From Bacillota bacterium (lineage in GTDB: Bacteria; Bacillota; Clostridia; Lachnospirales; Lachnospiraceae), in assembly GCA_023663285.1 (NCBI GenBank), contig JAMPHT010000009.1:1-64000 (forward strand): DNA of 64,000 nt, written 5' to 3'. The notes beneath the pieces are model-generated. The model had not been told where the DNA came from and made no database searches. It saw only the letters and a program-made list of their open reading frames with translations. Both the position numbers and the translations under genes were made by a program. Below are positions 33,893-42,832 of the stretch, piece by piece. Within the stretch, counting starts at the first letter, position 1, and every line of letters starts with the position of its first letter.

Positions 33893-34930
33893 TTATTTTA
33901 TTCCATATTGAATATACTGTTGCTGCTTTTCCTGTTCGTAGGCCGAAAGCTTCTCCGCCCACGCTTTCTCCAGCTTAGCCTCTCCCCGCCTGTCCGGAAC
34001 CTCTGTCTCATCCGCAAGTATCTGCCCGAAATATGCGCTCAGCTTCTCCGCCCCCGACAGATTCAGATGCAGTCCCCCGTCGTAGGTATCCGTCTGAAAG
34101 TCCAGCCCGATCTCCTCCGCACATTCCAGAAAATTCACATAGAGCAGACCATGGTCCTTAGCGTATTCCTCCATCTGGCTCTCCCACTGATCATACCAGT
34201 GAGGATACAGGCTGGGGGCCTTGATGAGGACCAGCTGAACATCCTTTTCCTCACACAGCTTCCTCATTTTGTCCAGATAGTCATAAGCGTTTTCTCCAAA
34301 CCGATAATCCCCTAATGGTACCGGATCGGGCATATCTCCCGCCGCCTTTACATCCACCCGCATATAGTAGCCGTTGTGGGACACCTTCGGCACCTGAAAC
34401 ATATTTTCAAGATCGCTTCTCTGCAGCTCGCTCCATCGGGAATGGTATCTGAGAATGGGGAACAGATAATCCTCAAAATTCTCTTTTGAAGTCATGGAAG
34501 CATATATGGACTTTACCTTGGAAGCGGACCATTTCATGCCCTCCAGCGTCATCCGGTTGTAGGCTTCCTTCTGAGGCTCGTTGTACTGCATGGCCAGTAC
34601 GTTGAATACCACCACCTTCGGCGTCTCATACCGCAGCGTGTCCTCCAGCAGATAATAGGACTGCCAGATAAGCTGCTGGGCGCTTCCCCTGATATAGCTG
34701 TTGATGCCGTACTCCTGCCACAAGACCGCGGGAGAAAAATTCTCATACACCTCGCAGTCTCCTATGAAGATAACGTCATGGTCCTTTTCCTCGCCATAGT
34801 ATTCCGCTATCAACGCTCCTTCGATTATACCGTCGGTGTACTTCGGTGTCAACAGCCTTTGCAACAGGGCAAGGCTACATACCACAATACAAACCGAGGC
34901 GATCGCCCTGCCGATTTTTTTCCCTTTCAT
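33893..34930 (-). CDS. DltD/AlgX-like SGNH-fold membrane-anchored protein
   Basis: The 345-residue protein has one N-terminal membrane helix (about 5-25) and an extracytoplasmic domain resembling SGNH hydrolases. VIFIGDCEVYENF occupies the position of the GDS motif, but with Cys where the catalytic Ser is usual. DGGLHLNLSGAEKL carries the Asp-x-x-His pair. Proteins like this act with MBOAT transferases in teichoic-acid or polysaccharide modification. The ATG at 34930 has GAGGGG seven bases upstream. A hairpin in the 80-base gap after the MBOAT gene may adjust its expression. Confidence 0.78.
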   Translation of the reverse strand: MKGKKIGRAIASVCIVVCSLALLQRLLTPKYTDGIIEGALIAEYYGEEKDHDVIFIGDCEVYENFSPAVLWQEYGINSYIRGSAQQLIWQSYYLLEDTLRYETPKVVVFNVLAMQYNEPQKEAYNRMTLEGMKWSASKVKSIYASMTSKENFEDYLFPILRYHSRWSELQRSDLENMFQVPKVSHNGYYMRVDVKAAGDMPDPVPLGDYRFGENAYDYLDKMRKLCEEKDVQLVLIKAPSLYPHWYDQWESQMEEYAKDHGLLYVNFLECAEEIGLDFQTDTYDGGLHLNLSGAEKLSAYFGQILADETEVPDRRGEAKLEKAWAEKLSAYEQEKQQQYIQYGIK

Positions 34931-34953
34931 AATTGTACCCCTCTGTGTGCATA

Positions 34954-34978
34954 AAGAGGGGTGTTTATACACCCTCTT
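34954..34978 (-). terminator. Internal hairpin between the MBOAT and SGNH genes
   Basis: AAGAGGGTGT and ACACCCCTCTT pair with one bulge. T content after it is low, so read-through to the SGNH gene is likely and the hairpin may only attenuate. Confidence 0.5.
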
Positions 34979-35010
34979 ACGCCAATCAATACTTGAAACT
35001 GTCCACAGCT

Positions 35011-36603
35011 TTAAAACTGATTATAGATGAACTGGCTGGAATCATAGCCTGCGCCGTAAGCGCCCGCCAGCAGCACCACCAGAAACAGTCCGTACCAAAT
35101 CGCAAACCTGCCCCAATAGGGCAATCTCCCAATTTTTGCCCGCACACTCCCCGACCGCTGCACAAGGCTCACCGTGATAAGCAGCACCAGGCCGCACAAA
35201 AGAATGACATAGTCCACCGCCGACAGTCCGATATTCAGCAGGGCGCCGTTCCACAGAATATTCCAGTTCCCCTCGCTGAACATACTGCCGAACATCCGAA
35301 AGGTCAGCGGCACATCCCTGTAACAGTCGAAAAGGCGCAAAACACTCATCAGCAGGACCGTGCGCACCACCTGAAAAAGCCGGAAGCCGAATCTGCCCCT
35401 GACGGCAAACCTGTGGTGGAACCTTTTATACAGAGGCTCCAGTTCCTGAGATACCATGATCACCAGCCAGTTTCCCAGACCCCAGGCGATAAAGTTCCAG
35501 CTTGCGCCGTGCCAGATACCGGTGGCGAACCAGACCACAAAAGAGGACAGGTACACAGGCACTCGTTTCCCGATGACCTCCCCGAAATGGCTCCTGGAAA
35601 ATTTGGAAAGCTTCAACATGGGCTTGCACACGGATATGGGATAGAAAATATAATCCGTGAACCAGGAGCCCATGGTGATATGCCATCGGTTCCAGTATTC
35701 CTTGATGTTTTTTGAAAAATAGGGGCGGTTGAAGTTCTCCGTCACCTTTATGCCAAGAGTCTGGGCGATTCCTATGGTAATGTCGATGCCGCCGGTAAAG
35801 TCCGCATAAAGCTCCAACGCATAAAACAGCATCCCCACAAACACATAGGCCCCCCGGTAGGTATCTGCGTCATGGATCAGCGTATTGACGCCCGCCAGTA
35901 TTCTGTCCGCTATCACCAGCTTCTTAAAAAAGCCCCACAGGATCCGCTGCAGCCCCAGATAAACCGTCTGCCGGTCAAAGGAATGCTCTTCAAAAAGAGT
36001 CTGCTTCAAATCGCCGAATCGGCTGATGGGTCCCTGGATCAACTGGGGAAAAAAGGACACAAAAAGAGCAAACCGGAAGGGATTCTTTTCCGCCTCCACT
36101 GTTCCCCGGTATACGTCAATGATGTAACCCATACTCTGGAAGGTATAAAAGGAGATCCCCAGAGGCACGATAATGTCCAGAAAGTCCAGCTTTCCTCCAC
36201 TTCCCACTGTCTCCAGCACCGAGTTTATGTTGGCGATCACAAAGTTCGTATATTTGACTACCGCCAGTATTCCCAGATTCAGAAGCAGGCAGCCTAAAGT
36301 CCAAAGCCAGGTCCTGTGCTTTATTTTAGTCTTATAGCTCTTTTTCTCTTCCTTACTTAAAGAGCCCTTATGCTCCTGCAGCCAGCTGTCTCTTTTGCTT
36401 CGCGCCGCCTCTATCCTGCGTCCGGCAAACCAGGTAGTCAGAATCGTTACCGCAATATAGACACAGTACACCGGCCCCGCATAAAAATAGAACAAAAAGC
36501 TTGCCCCCAGCAGCAGCTTCCACTGCCACCGGCGGGGAAGGATATAATATAGCAGGAAAAGGAGCAGCAGGAATTCCAGAAATTCATAGGATGTAAAAAG
36601 CAT
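35011..36603 (-). CDS. MBOAT-family membrane O-acyltransferase (DltB/AlgI-like)
   Basis: The 530-residue protein has about eleven membrane helices. The catalytic His is in TGIWHGASWNF, and the preceding NIKEYWNRWHITMGSWF segment is typical of the PatA/AlgI/DltB group. In dlt systems the DltB homologue moves an aminoacyl group from its carrier across the membrane to a surface polymer. The start is two bases after the carrier gene's stop. Its partners here (adenylation enzyme, carrier, SGNH protein) support the same job, but the transferred group need not be D-alanine. Confidence 0.9.
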   Translation of the reverse strand: MLFTSYEFLEFLLLLFLLYYILPRRWQWKLLLGASFLFYFYAGPVYCVYIAVTILTTWFAGRRIEAARSKRDSWLQEHKGSLSKEEKKSYKTKIKHRTWLWTLGCLLLNLGILAVVKYTNFVIANINSVLETVGSGGKLDFLDIIVPLGISFYTFQSMGYIIDVYRGTVEAEKNPFRFALFVSFFPQLIQGPISRFGDLKQTLFEEHSFDRQTVYLGLQRILWGFFKKLVIADRILAGVNTLIHDADTYRGAYVFVGMLFYALELYADFTGGIDITIGIAQTLGIKVTENFNRPYFSKNIKEYWNRWHITMGSWFTDYIFYPISVCKPMLKLSKFSRSHFGEVIGKRVPVYLSSFVVWFATGIWHGASWNFIAWGLGNWLVIMVSQELEPLYKRFHHRFAVRGRFGFRLFQVVRTVLLMSVLRLFDCYRDVPLTFRMFGSMFSEGNWNILWNGALLNIGLSAVDYVILLCGLVLLITVSLVQRSGSVRAKIGRLPYWGRFAIWYGLFLVVLLAGAYGAGYDSSQFIYNQF

Positions 36604-36605
36604 TT

Positions 36606-36836
36606 TCAGTCCTCATCTCCCAGCTTCTCGATCAGGGCATACAGCGCCTTTGCCGAATTAAAGTACTCCGGCAGAATGTACTCTGCGGAGATCACCACAT
36701 CAAACTCTTCCGCTATCTCCGAAATCACAGAAATGATGTCAAAGGAGTCCAGTATCTTGTTGTCAACCAGATGCTCCTCCTTCTCAAAATCCACATCCGG
36801 ATGCAGGTCCTTTAAAATATTCAGCAGTTCTTCCAT
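36606..36836 (-). CDS. Acyl-carrier-type protein (DltC-like)
   Basis: The 76-residue acidic protein has the 4'-phosphopantetheine attachment serine in KILDSFDII (Ser31). It sits five bases after the adenylation gene and two bases before the MBOAT gene. It should carry the activated amino acid as a thioester. Confidence 0.9.
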   Translation of the reverse strand: MEELLNILKDLHPDVDFEKEEHLVDNKILDSFDIISVISEIAEEFDVVISAEYILPEYFNSAKALYALIEKLGDED

Positions 36837-36841
36837 GTTTT

Positions 36842-38383
36842 TTACCTCTTTTCTTTCCGAGAGCTTTCTCCTGTACTCTCCTGATGATACTTCATCAGCG
36901 TTACCCTGTCAATTTTTCCGTTGGCTGTATGGGGCATCTGCTCCAGCCTTCTGACATAATTGGGAATCATATACCGGGGCAGCTTATCCTTCAAAAGGAC
37001 GATCAGCGCCTTTTCCTCCACAGCTCCCACATAATACAGCACGATCTTCCCCTTTGCCTGGTCATAGATACAGCCGGCGCTTTTTATGCCCTCCAGCATA
37101 TTGACGTTGACCTCTATTTCTCCCAGTTCAATGCGGTGTCCCATATGCTTGATCTGATAATCCTTTCGGGATACGAATACCAGCTCCCCGGCAGCATTGA
37201 GCCTGCCAAGGTCCCCTGTGCGGTATATCAGCTCCGGATAAGCCGTATTCAGCGGGTTCTGTACAAACACCTCATTGGTTTTCTCGAAATTATTGTAATA
37301 CCCAAGAGTCAGGGAGGTGCCTCTGATACAGATCTCTCCTGTCTCTCCGGCGCCTGCAGGCGTATTATCCTCCTTCAGCAGGAGAATTTCCGTGTTGGCA
37401 AAGGGGCGGCCAATGGGTATGGCCTCATCCGGTTCAAAGTCCCGCTCCACCTTGTAATAGCAGCACATACCCGTTCCCTCCGTAGGGCCGTACAGGTTGG
37501 TAAACTTTGCCTGGGGAAGCGCTTCCCGCCACCGCTTAAACTGCTTGATGGGAAAGACCTCGCTCCCAAAGGCTACCGTATGCAGATATTTGGGAACCAC
37601 TGTCTTAAAGGTGTCAAATGCCGAGATAAAGGTCAGGGCGGACACTACCCAGCAAACCGTATTGATCTGGAAGGTATTCAGATATTCCACCAGCTTCACC
37701 GGCAGCATAAACAGCTCCTTGGGGATCAGATAGGTGGTTGCTCCGTATTTCAAGGTAGGATACAGCTCCTTCAGGCACGCATCGAAATACAGGGGCGTCT
37801 GATTGCCAAACACCGTATTTTCATTGAACTCCAGCACCTCCGAAAGATGCTCGATATAATCCAGCACCGAACGGTGGCACGCCGCCACTCCCTTTGGTAC
37901 TCCCGTAGAGCCTGAGGTAAACACCACATAAATGGGATCGGTATCAATAGCCCTGTCATGGATCTCCTGCAATGCCTCCCTGTCGATCTTGGTACGGCAG
38001 ATGTCATCATACAGCACGATCTTCGCTCCGCCCGAAAAGCTCTCCGCTGCTTTGGCAGTCTCTGAGTCACAGAGGATCACCTCCGGCTGCAGATTCTCCA
38101 GGATCAGATCAATGCGTGCTGCCGGCATTTCCGCATCTATGGGTACATAGAAGCATCCCCCCCTGACCACGCCGAAAAAGGCAGTCACCTCTTTCGGGTG
38201 CTTATTCATAAAGACCACGACCGGCTTTCTGTAGATTCCCCTTTTGTGCAGCCAGGTTCCCACCCCCCGGCTTTCCCGGTCCACCTCCTCGAAGGTCATC
38301 CCCTCTGTACCGTTGGAAAACGCAAGCTTGTCCGGTACTCTTAAAACCGTCTCATCCAGATAGTCTAAAACATTATTCTGCAT
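36842..38383 (-). CDS. Amino-acid adenylation enzyme (DltA-like)
   Basis: The 513-residue protein is a stand-alone adenylation domain. It has VFTSGSTGVPKG (A3, about 154-165), NLYGPTEGT (A5, about 296-304), YRTGDLGR (A7), GHRIELGEIE (A8) and the C-terminal NGKIDRVTL with the catalytic lysine. The substrate-binding Asp201 in FDACLKELYPTL matches DltA. In my alignment from memory, the cysteine DltA uses for D-alanine selectivity (FCGEV) is replaced by FGSEV, so the substrate may differ. The ATG at 38383 has AAAGG nine bases upstream; a GTG lies seven codons earlier. Confidence 0.88.
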   Translation of the reverse strand: MQNNVLDYLDETVLRVPDKLAFSNGTEGMTFEEVDRESRGVGTWLHKRGIYRKPVVVFMNKHPKEVTAFFGVVRGGCFYVPIDAEMPAARIDLILENLQPEVILCDSETAKAAESFSGGAKIVLYDDICRTKIDREALQEIHDRAIDTDPIYVVFTSGSTGVPKGVAACHRSVLDYIEHLSEVLEFNENTVFGNQTPLYFDACLKELYPTLKYGATTYLIPKELFMLPVKLVEYLNTFQINTVCWVVSALTFISAFDTFKTVVPKYLHTVAFGSEVFPIKQFKRWREALPQAKFTNLYGPTEGTGMCCYYKVERDFEPDEAIPIGRPFANTEILLLKEDNTPAGAGETGEICIRGTSLTLGYYNNFEKTNEVFVQNPLNTAYPELIYRTGDLGRLNAAGELVFVSRKDYQIKHMGHRIELGEIEVNVNMLEGIKSAGCIYDQAKGKIVLYYVGAVEEKALIVLLKDKLPRYMIPNYVRRLEQMPHTANGKIDRVTLMKYHQESTGESSRKEKR

Positions 38384-38411
38384 CGCTCCATGCCTTTCTC
38401 TCACCCAAATT

Positions 38412-39128
38412 CTATCTTGTGATCAGATCCTGATACTGCGGATCGAAACGACCGCACTCCTGCACCGCGCATTTTGCCAGCACCTCCAACACATCCAGAT
38501 AGCCGGCAGGAAGCGTATAGTCCCGCTTTAACAGGGACAACTCCGTACACCCCAGCAAATTGACCTGCGCCCCCTCTGCGCACAGTTCTTCTCCCACCCG
38601 GATGAATTCCTCCAGATTTCCCTTTTCACCGGATTTTATCTGACCATAGATCAGATCCATAACGATCCGCTGGGATTCCTCCCCCGGATTCACCGTTGCG
38701 ATCCCATAACTGCGAAACACACCGTCAAACAGCCCGCTTTTTACCGTTCCGTCCGTGGCAAGGATCCCCACCTTCTCCACCCCTGCCTGCCTCAGATACT
38801 CCGCCGTCTCCCTCACGGCGTGCAATACCTGAAGCCCTGTGGACTTCTCCAGTTCCTCATGAAAATAATGAGCCGTAATGCAGGGAATTGCCAGCAGTTC
38901 TGCACCCATTGCCTTCAGTTCCCGCCCTATTTCCGCCATCTCCACAGCAGGATCATCCTGACTTAACCCCAGAATATAACGGGTGCGGTCCGGAATAGAA
39001 GGCTTGCTGTGCATCAGTAGCTCCATATGCTCCTGGTCGCTCTCCGCTTTGCTCATCCGGGTCAACAAATATAAGAAATAGGTGGTGGCCATAGGACCCA
39101 GCCCACCGATGATCCCCAGCTTTTTCAT
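38412..39128 (-). CDS. Aspartate/glutamate-type amino-acid racemase
   Basis: The 238-residue PLP-independent racemase has its two catalytic cysteines in IPCITAHYF (Cys83) and LLGCTELSLL (Cys194). The usual Asn after the first Cys (PCNTAH) is replaced by Ile. The family includes aspartate, glutamate and broad-specificity racemases such as RacX. It lies 28 bases upstream of the adenylation gene, so it probably supplies a D-amino acid for activation. Substrate cannot be read from the sequence. Confidence 0.88.
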   Translation of the reverse strand: MKKLGIIGGLGPMATTYFLYLLTRMSKAESDQEHMELLMHSKPSIPDRTRYILGLSQDDPAVEMAEIGRELKAMGAELLAIPCITAHYFHEELEKSTGLQVLHAVRETAEYLRQAGVEKVGILATDGTVKSGLFDGVFRSYGIATVNPGEESQRIVMDLIYGQIKSGEKGNLEEFIRVGEELCAEGAQVNLLGCTELSLLKRDYTLPAGYLDVLEVLAKCAVQECGRFDPQYQDLITR

Positions 39129-39151
39129 CCTATATACCTCAATTCTTTTCG

Positions 39152-40831
39152 CTATGGTACCTCCGGATACAGTTCATGGTCATAATTATGTGAGTTCCCA
39201 TGTTTCGCTGAATAATCCATCATCTCAGCCTCTGTCCAGTAAAAAATAACAGGATGATCCTTTCTGGGCGTAGTATCCAGATGATGCCAGCCTTCTCCGA
39301 TATCCACCAGGTTCCAGTAATGCATCGTCTTTGCCGGAATCTTTTCAATGTCCATATTTGTAATCCCTGCCCGATCCAACAGAACCTTTGTGGTACAGGC
39401 AAAGACATAGCAGTCCCCCTGCTTGTTTACAAGGCCTTCATAGGCGGCTTTTACCCAGTCTCCCTTGTCAGAGTGGCTGATATAGCCTACATTACCCTTC
39501 ACATAATCATAGATAGCGCGCAGCTTTTCATATTCCGTCATTCCCTCTGTAAATATAGAGGCAAGCACGGCATCTGCATAACCGTAAACCTCATTCACGT
39601 CATAGGTCATGGGAATTACCGTCACATTTATGGTTACCGTCGCAGCGTTGCCCGAATCATCCATTGCAGAGTACGTGACAGGATATACTCCTTCCGCATC
39701 CAGATTCACCTGGCTGTTATCCACATTAAGAGGAATCTCACTGCCGCTGTTGTCCGACACTGTAACATTCTTTTTGTAGGAAATGGACGTTCCCATAACA
39801 TATGTAAAGTCCCTGGCGCCCGTGATGACCGGCGGCTCCGTGTCCGCCTCCAGAGTGAGCATCGCCGAGGCCTTTGTTTCATTCCCGCCCTCATCCGTAA
39901 ACACCAGCGCCACCTCCCGGCTGCCCGGAACAGTAATGTCCGGCTCCTCTGCAAACGCCGCCGTCACTGTTGTAATATCCTGTACGGACAGCACAAAGTC
40001 CTCCGCCGATATGGGCGTATTGGTGAAACGAGTCAGATCCCGCACCTCTACCACCGGTGGAACGGTATCCACAATATTTAAAATAGAATCATAGGTAACT
40101 CCGTCTACCTCTATACTTACTGTCTGTCTGGACGGCCTTGACGTATCAATATCCGTAGTCAGCAGTCTTTTTTCAATGCCCGCCAATGTAAAGTCATCCG
40201 CCGTGGGCGCTGCCGTTCCCACATTCCACTGAAGCTCCGCCAGAACAGGCGTAATAAACAGCGTCGTCTCCAGCCGTACAACGTTCCCGCCTCTGTCACT
40301 CAACAGGACAATGACTGCCTGCTCCCCCCACTGCCCGAAATCCGGCGCCTGCTCAAAGACCACCGACACGGTAGTGGCGTCCTGTATATCGGATACAAAA
40401 TCCTCCGGCCTGCAGAACTGTCCGTAGTCAAGCTCAATGGCGTTCACTGCAGCCCGCGGAGCGATGGTATCCCGAATGCAAAGCGTACACTCATGGGTAA
40501 ACAGACCGCTCCTGACCCTGACCTTATATTCCCCCGGCGCATGAATGTCAAATGCAGGACTGTTTTCGGCAAATACAGCATCGGGAGTAGGATTTTTAAA
40601 GAAATCCCCGGCCTGGACCTCCACTCCAGCCTCCGCATAGCAGACCTTATAGGTCAGATCGTCAAGATAAAAACAGCCGCCCACAAGCAGCCCCGAAATC
40701 AAAAGAATACCTGTCAGCAAAAGATTCCATTTTCTTCGTCTCTTCCTTTTTCTGATATCCTGACGCCTGCCGCCGTTCCCGGCCGCTCCCGGCCGCTGTC
40801 CGGCGCCTCTTGTCATTTCTCCGTCCCGCAT
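39152..40831 (-). CDS. Membrane-anchored Ig-like protein with transglutaminase domain
   Basis: The 559-residue protein has a basic start, one membrane helix (about 36-55), several Ig-like/HYR-type domains (about 60-420) and a C-terminal transglutaminase-like fold. The Cys-His-Asp triad is visible in NKQGDCYVFACTTK, TMHYWNLVDIGEG and HHLDTTP. Such proteins are usually cysteine proteases or surface cross-linkers. It is the first gene of the envelope operon, 23 bases before the racemase. The ATG has AAGGA six bases upstream. Confidence 0.85.
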   Translation of the reverse strand: MRDGEMTRGAGQRPGAAGNGGRRQDIRKRKRRRKWNLLLTGILLISGLLVGGCFYLDDLTYKVCYAEAGVEVQAGDFFKNPTPDAVFAENSPAFDIHAPGEYKVRVRSGLFTHECTLCIRDTIAPRAAVNAIELDYGQFCRPEDFVSDIQDATTVSVVFEQAPDFGQWGEQAVIVLLSDRGGNVVRLETTLFITPVLAELQWNVGTAAPTADDFTLAGIEKRLLTTDIDTSRPSRQTVSIEVDGVTYDSILNIVDTVPPVVEVRDLTRFTNTPISAEDFVLSVQDITTVTAAFAEEPDITVPGSREVALVFTDEGGNETKASAMLTLEADTEPPVITGARDFTYVMGTSISYKKNVTVSDNSGSEIPLNVDNSQVNLDAEGVYPVTYSAMDDSGNAATVTINVTVIPMTYDVNEVYGYADAVLASIFTEGMTEYEKLRAIYDYVKGNVGYISHSDKGDWVKAAYEGLVNKQGDCYVFACTTKVLLDRAGITNMDIEKIPAKTMHYWNLVDIGEGWHHLDTTPRKDHPVIFYWTEAEMMDYSAKHGNSHNYDHELYPEVP

Positions 40832-40870
40832 CTTCTGTCCTTACCTCATCATTATCTATACATCCCTGCT

Positions 40871-40900
40871 ATTTTAACTCAATATCGGAAAATCTGTCAA
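40871..40900 (-). promoter_or_regulatory. Promoter of the envelope operon
   Basis: On the minus strand TTGACA (40895-40900) and TAAAAT (40871-40876) are separated by 18 bp, about 40 bases before the transglutaminase start. Confidence 0.72.
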
Positions 40901-40957
40901 TACAAAGGCGCATATTATCATGCTATGCCTGAAATGCGTCCGATTTGTATCATGCAA

Positions 40958-40994
40958 ATCCCCGCCGAAAAACAGCTTCCTTTTCGGCGGGGAT
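40958..40994 (-). terminator. Terminator of the sodium-pump operon
   Basis: ATCCCCGCCGAAAA and TTTTCGGCGGGGAT form a perfect 14-bp stem with a nine-base loop, 23 bases after the carboxyltransferase stop. Only a short T run follows on the minus strand, but the stem is strong. Confidence 0.75.
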
Positions 40995-41017
40995 CACAAT
41001 TCCATATGCTACTTTTT

Positions 41018-42445
41018 TTATACGGGATAGGCTCCGTTCTTCGTATCCGCCTGAGTCATATCCACCTTTTCCTGCTGCGCCTGCCGATACTTGAAGAAAT
41101 CCATGGCAACCTGGGGGAACAGTGCATAAGACAGAACATCCTCATCCTGCTGCTTCCATTCCTTCATCTCATTCTCCAGCTTATCCATCTCGTTGCTTAA
41201 GGTATCCGCAAAACGGCCGGTGAGCCTGGTCTCTCCGGGAATTACCTTGTCGATGACCTCCTGGTTCATGGGCTTTACAGTCTGTCCGTACTCACCGCGG
41301 AGCACTGCCTTGGTCTCCTTGGTAGCCATCTTGTATCTCTCGCCCATCAGTACGTTGAATACCGCCTGGGTCCCCACGATCTGAGAGGAAGGCGTGACCA
41401 GAGGGGGCTCGCCCAGATCTTTACGAACCTGGGGGATCTCTTTCAGCACATCATAATATCTGTCCTCCGCGTTCTGCTCCTTCAGCTGACTTACCATGTT
41501 GGAAAGCATACCGCCGGGTACCTGGTAAAGCAGGGTCTTGATATCCACGCCCATGACCTTGGGATTCAACAGGCCGTTCTTCAGGCACTCGTCTCTGAAA
41601 GGACGGAAGTAATCTGCGATCTCCGCCAGCAGATTCTGATCAAAGCCGGTGTCATAGGGCGTGCCCCGGAAGGTCTCCACCATGACCTCAGTTGCGGGCT
41701 GGGAGGTTCCCATAGCCAGAGGACTCATAGCGGTATCAATGACATCCACTCCTGCCTCTACTGCCTTCAAATAGGTCATGCCTGCCACGCCGGAGGTATA
41801 ATGGGTATGCAGCTGAATAGGAAGCTTGGTATTTTCCTTCATGGCCGCGATCAGCTCACTTGCCTTATAGGGAACCAGCAGTCCTGCCATATCCTTGATA
41901 CAGATGGAGTCAGCTCCCATCTCCTCGATCTTCTTTGCCATGTCAGCCCAATACTCAAGAGTATAAGCGTCGCCCAGAGTATAGGACAGGGCCACCTGAG
42001 CATGGCCTCTGCCTTCCTGCTGCTTCATCCTGTTGGTGGCGTTCACCGCCTCCTGCAGATTGGGCAGATAGTTCAGACAGTCAAAGATACGGATGATATC
42101 AATACCGTTTGAAATAGACTTCTGTACAAATGCATCCACTACATCATCTGCATAGGGTCTGTATCCTAAGATATTCTGTCCGCGGAACAGCATCTGCAGC
42201 TTGGTATTCTTAAAGCCGTCCCGCAGCTTGCGAAGTCTGTCCCAGGGATCTTCCTTCAGGAAACGCAGAGATGCGTCAAAGGTCGCGCCGCCCCAGCATT
42301 CTACGGAATGATATCCCACCTTATCCATTTTCTCCACGATAGGAAGCATGAATTCCGTAGGCATTCTGGTTGCAATCAGAGACTGGTGCGCGTCACGCAG
42401 TATAGTTTCCGTAATTTTAATCGGTTTTTTTGTGGTTTCTGACAT
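41018..42445 (-). CDS. oadA: Pyruvate/oxaloacetate carboxyltransferase subunit (OadA/5S type, no biotin domain)
   Basis: The 475-residue HMGL-fold TIM barrel transfers carboxyl groups between biotin and pyruvate/oxaloacetate. Visible segments are ETILRDAHQSLIATRM, the biotin-carboxyl site lysine in SICIKDMAGLL, and LHTHYTSGVAGM with the metal-binding His pair. It lacks the C-terminal biotin domain of full OadA; a separate carrier is encoded at 44026-44400. The ATG at 42445 has GGAGGAG eight bases upstream; the open frame starts earlier with TTG. A 387-base structured repeat region separates it from the beta-subunit gene. Confidence 0.9.
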   Translation of the reverse strand: MSETTKKPIKITETILRDAHQSLIATRMPTEFMLPIVEKMDKVGYHSVECWGGATFDASLRFLKEDPWDRLRKLRDGFKNTKLQMLFRGQNILGYRPYADDVVDAFVQKSISNGIDIIRIFDCLNYLPNLQEAVNATNRMKQQEGRGHAQVALSYTLGDAYTLEYWADMAKKIEEMGADSICIKDMAGLLVPYKASELIAAMKENTKLPIQLHTHYTSGVAGMTYLKAVEAGVDVIDTAMSPLAMGTSQPATEVMVETFRGTPYDTGFDQNLLAEIADYFRPFRDECLKNGLLNPKVMGVDIKTLLYQVPGGMLSNMVSQLKEQNAEDRYYDVLKEIPQVRKDLGEPPLVTPSSQIVGTQAVFNVLMGERYKMATKETKAVLRGEYGQTVKPMNQEVIDKVIPGETRLTGRFADTLSNEMDKLENEMKEWKQQDEDVLSYALFPQVAMDFFKYRQAQQEKVDMTQADTKNGAYPV

Positions 42446-42476
42446 TGCGAATCTCCTCCATGTTTTTATTGTCAAA

Positions 42477-42832
42477 AGCCCTGACGGGCTTATTTCATCG
42501 CGCTATGCGCGATATACATCCATGATCGTACGCCCGGCTGCTCGTGCAAGCACGGCATCCGCTCGCAGGTTACTGTGCAAGTCACGCTGTGCATTCATAA
42601 GCCCTGCGGGCTTATTTCATCACGCTATGCGCTCTATATGGCCGAAAGCAAATCCCCGCCTGCTCATGCAAGCATGGCATCCGCTCGCAGGTTACTGTGC
42701 AAGTCACGCAATGCATTCATAAGCCCTGACGGGCTTATTTCATCGCGCTATGCGCGATATACATCCATGATCGTACGCCCGGCTGCTCGTGCAAGCACGG
42801 CATCCGCTCGTACGATCATGTCTGTGCATTGC
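42477..42832 (-). repeat. Three tandem structured units of about 122 bp
   Basis: Unit 1 is 42477-42599, unit 2 is 42600-42721, and unit 3 is 42722-42832 with a diverged end. Each has hairpins AAGCCC/GGGCTT, a CGCGC-like palindrome and CGTGC-aa-GCACG. In unit 2 that last stem reads CATGC-aa-GCATG, a compensatory change. Unit 3 also carries a perfect 12-bp inverted repeat CATGATCGTACG/CGTACGATCATG. The array starts right after the beta-subunit stop and ends before the ribosome binding site of the carboxyltransferase gene. Confidence 0.9.

Noticed and set aside
33893..38383. Canonical dltABCD operon making D-alanylated teichoic acid
   Set aside because: Gene order, the changed selectivity residue, the SGNH Cys and the linked racemase make a straight D-alanine assignment unsafe, so gene symbols were left blank.
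42477..42832. Tandem units considered as a CRISPR array
   Set aside because: Units are about 122 bp and nearly identical over their whole length, without short repeats alternating with unique spacers, and no cas genes are present.
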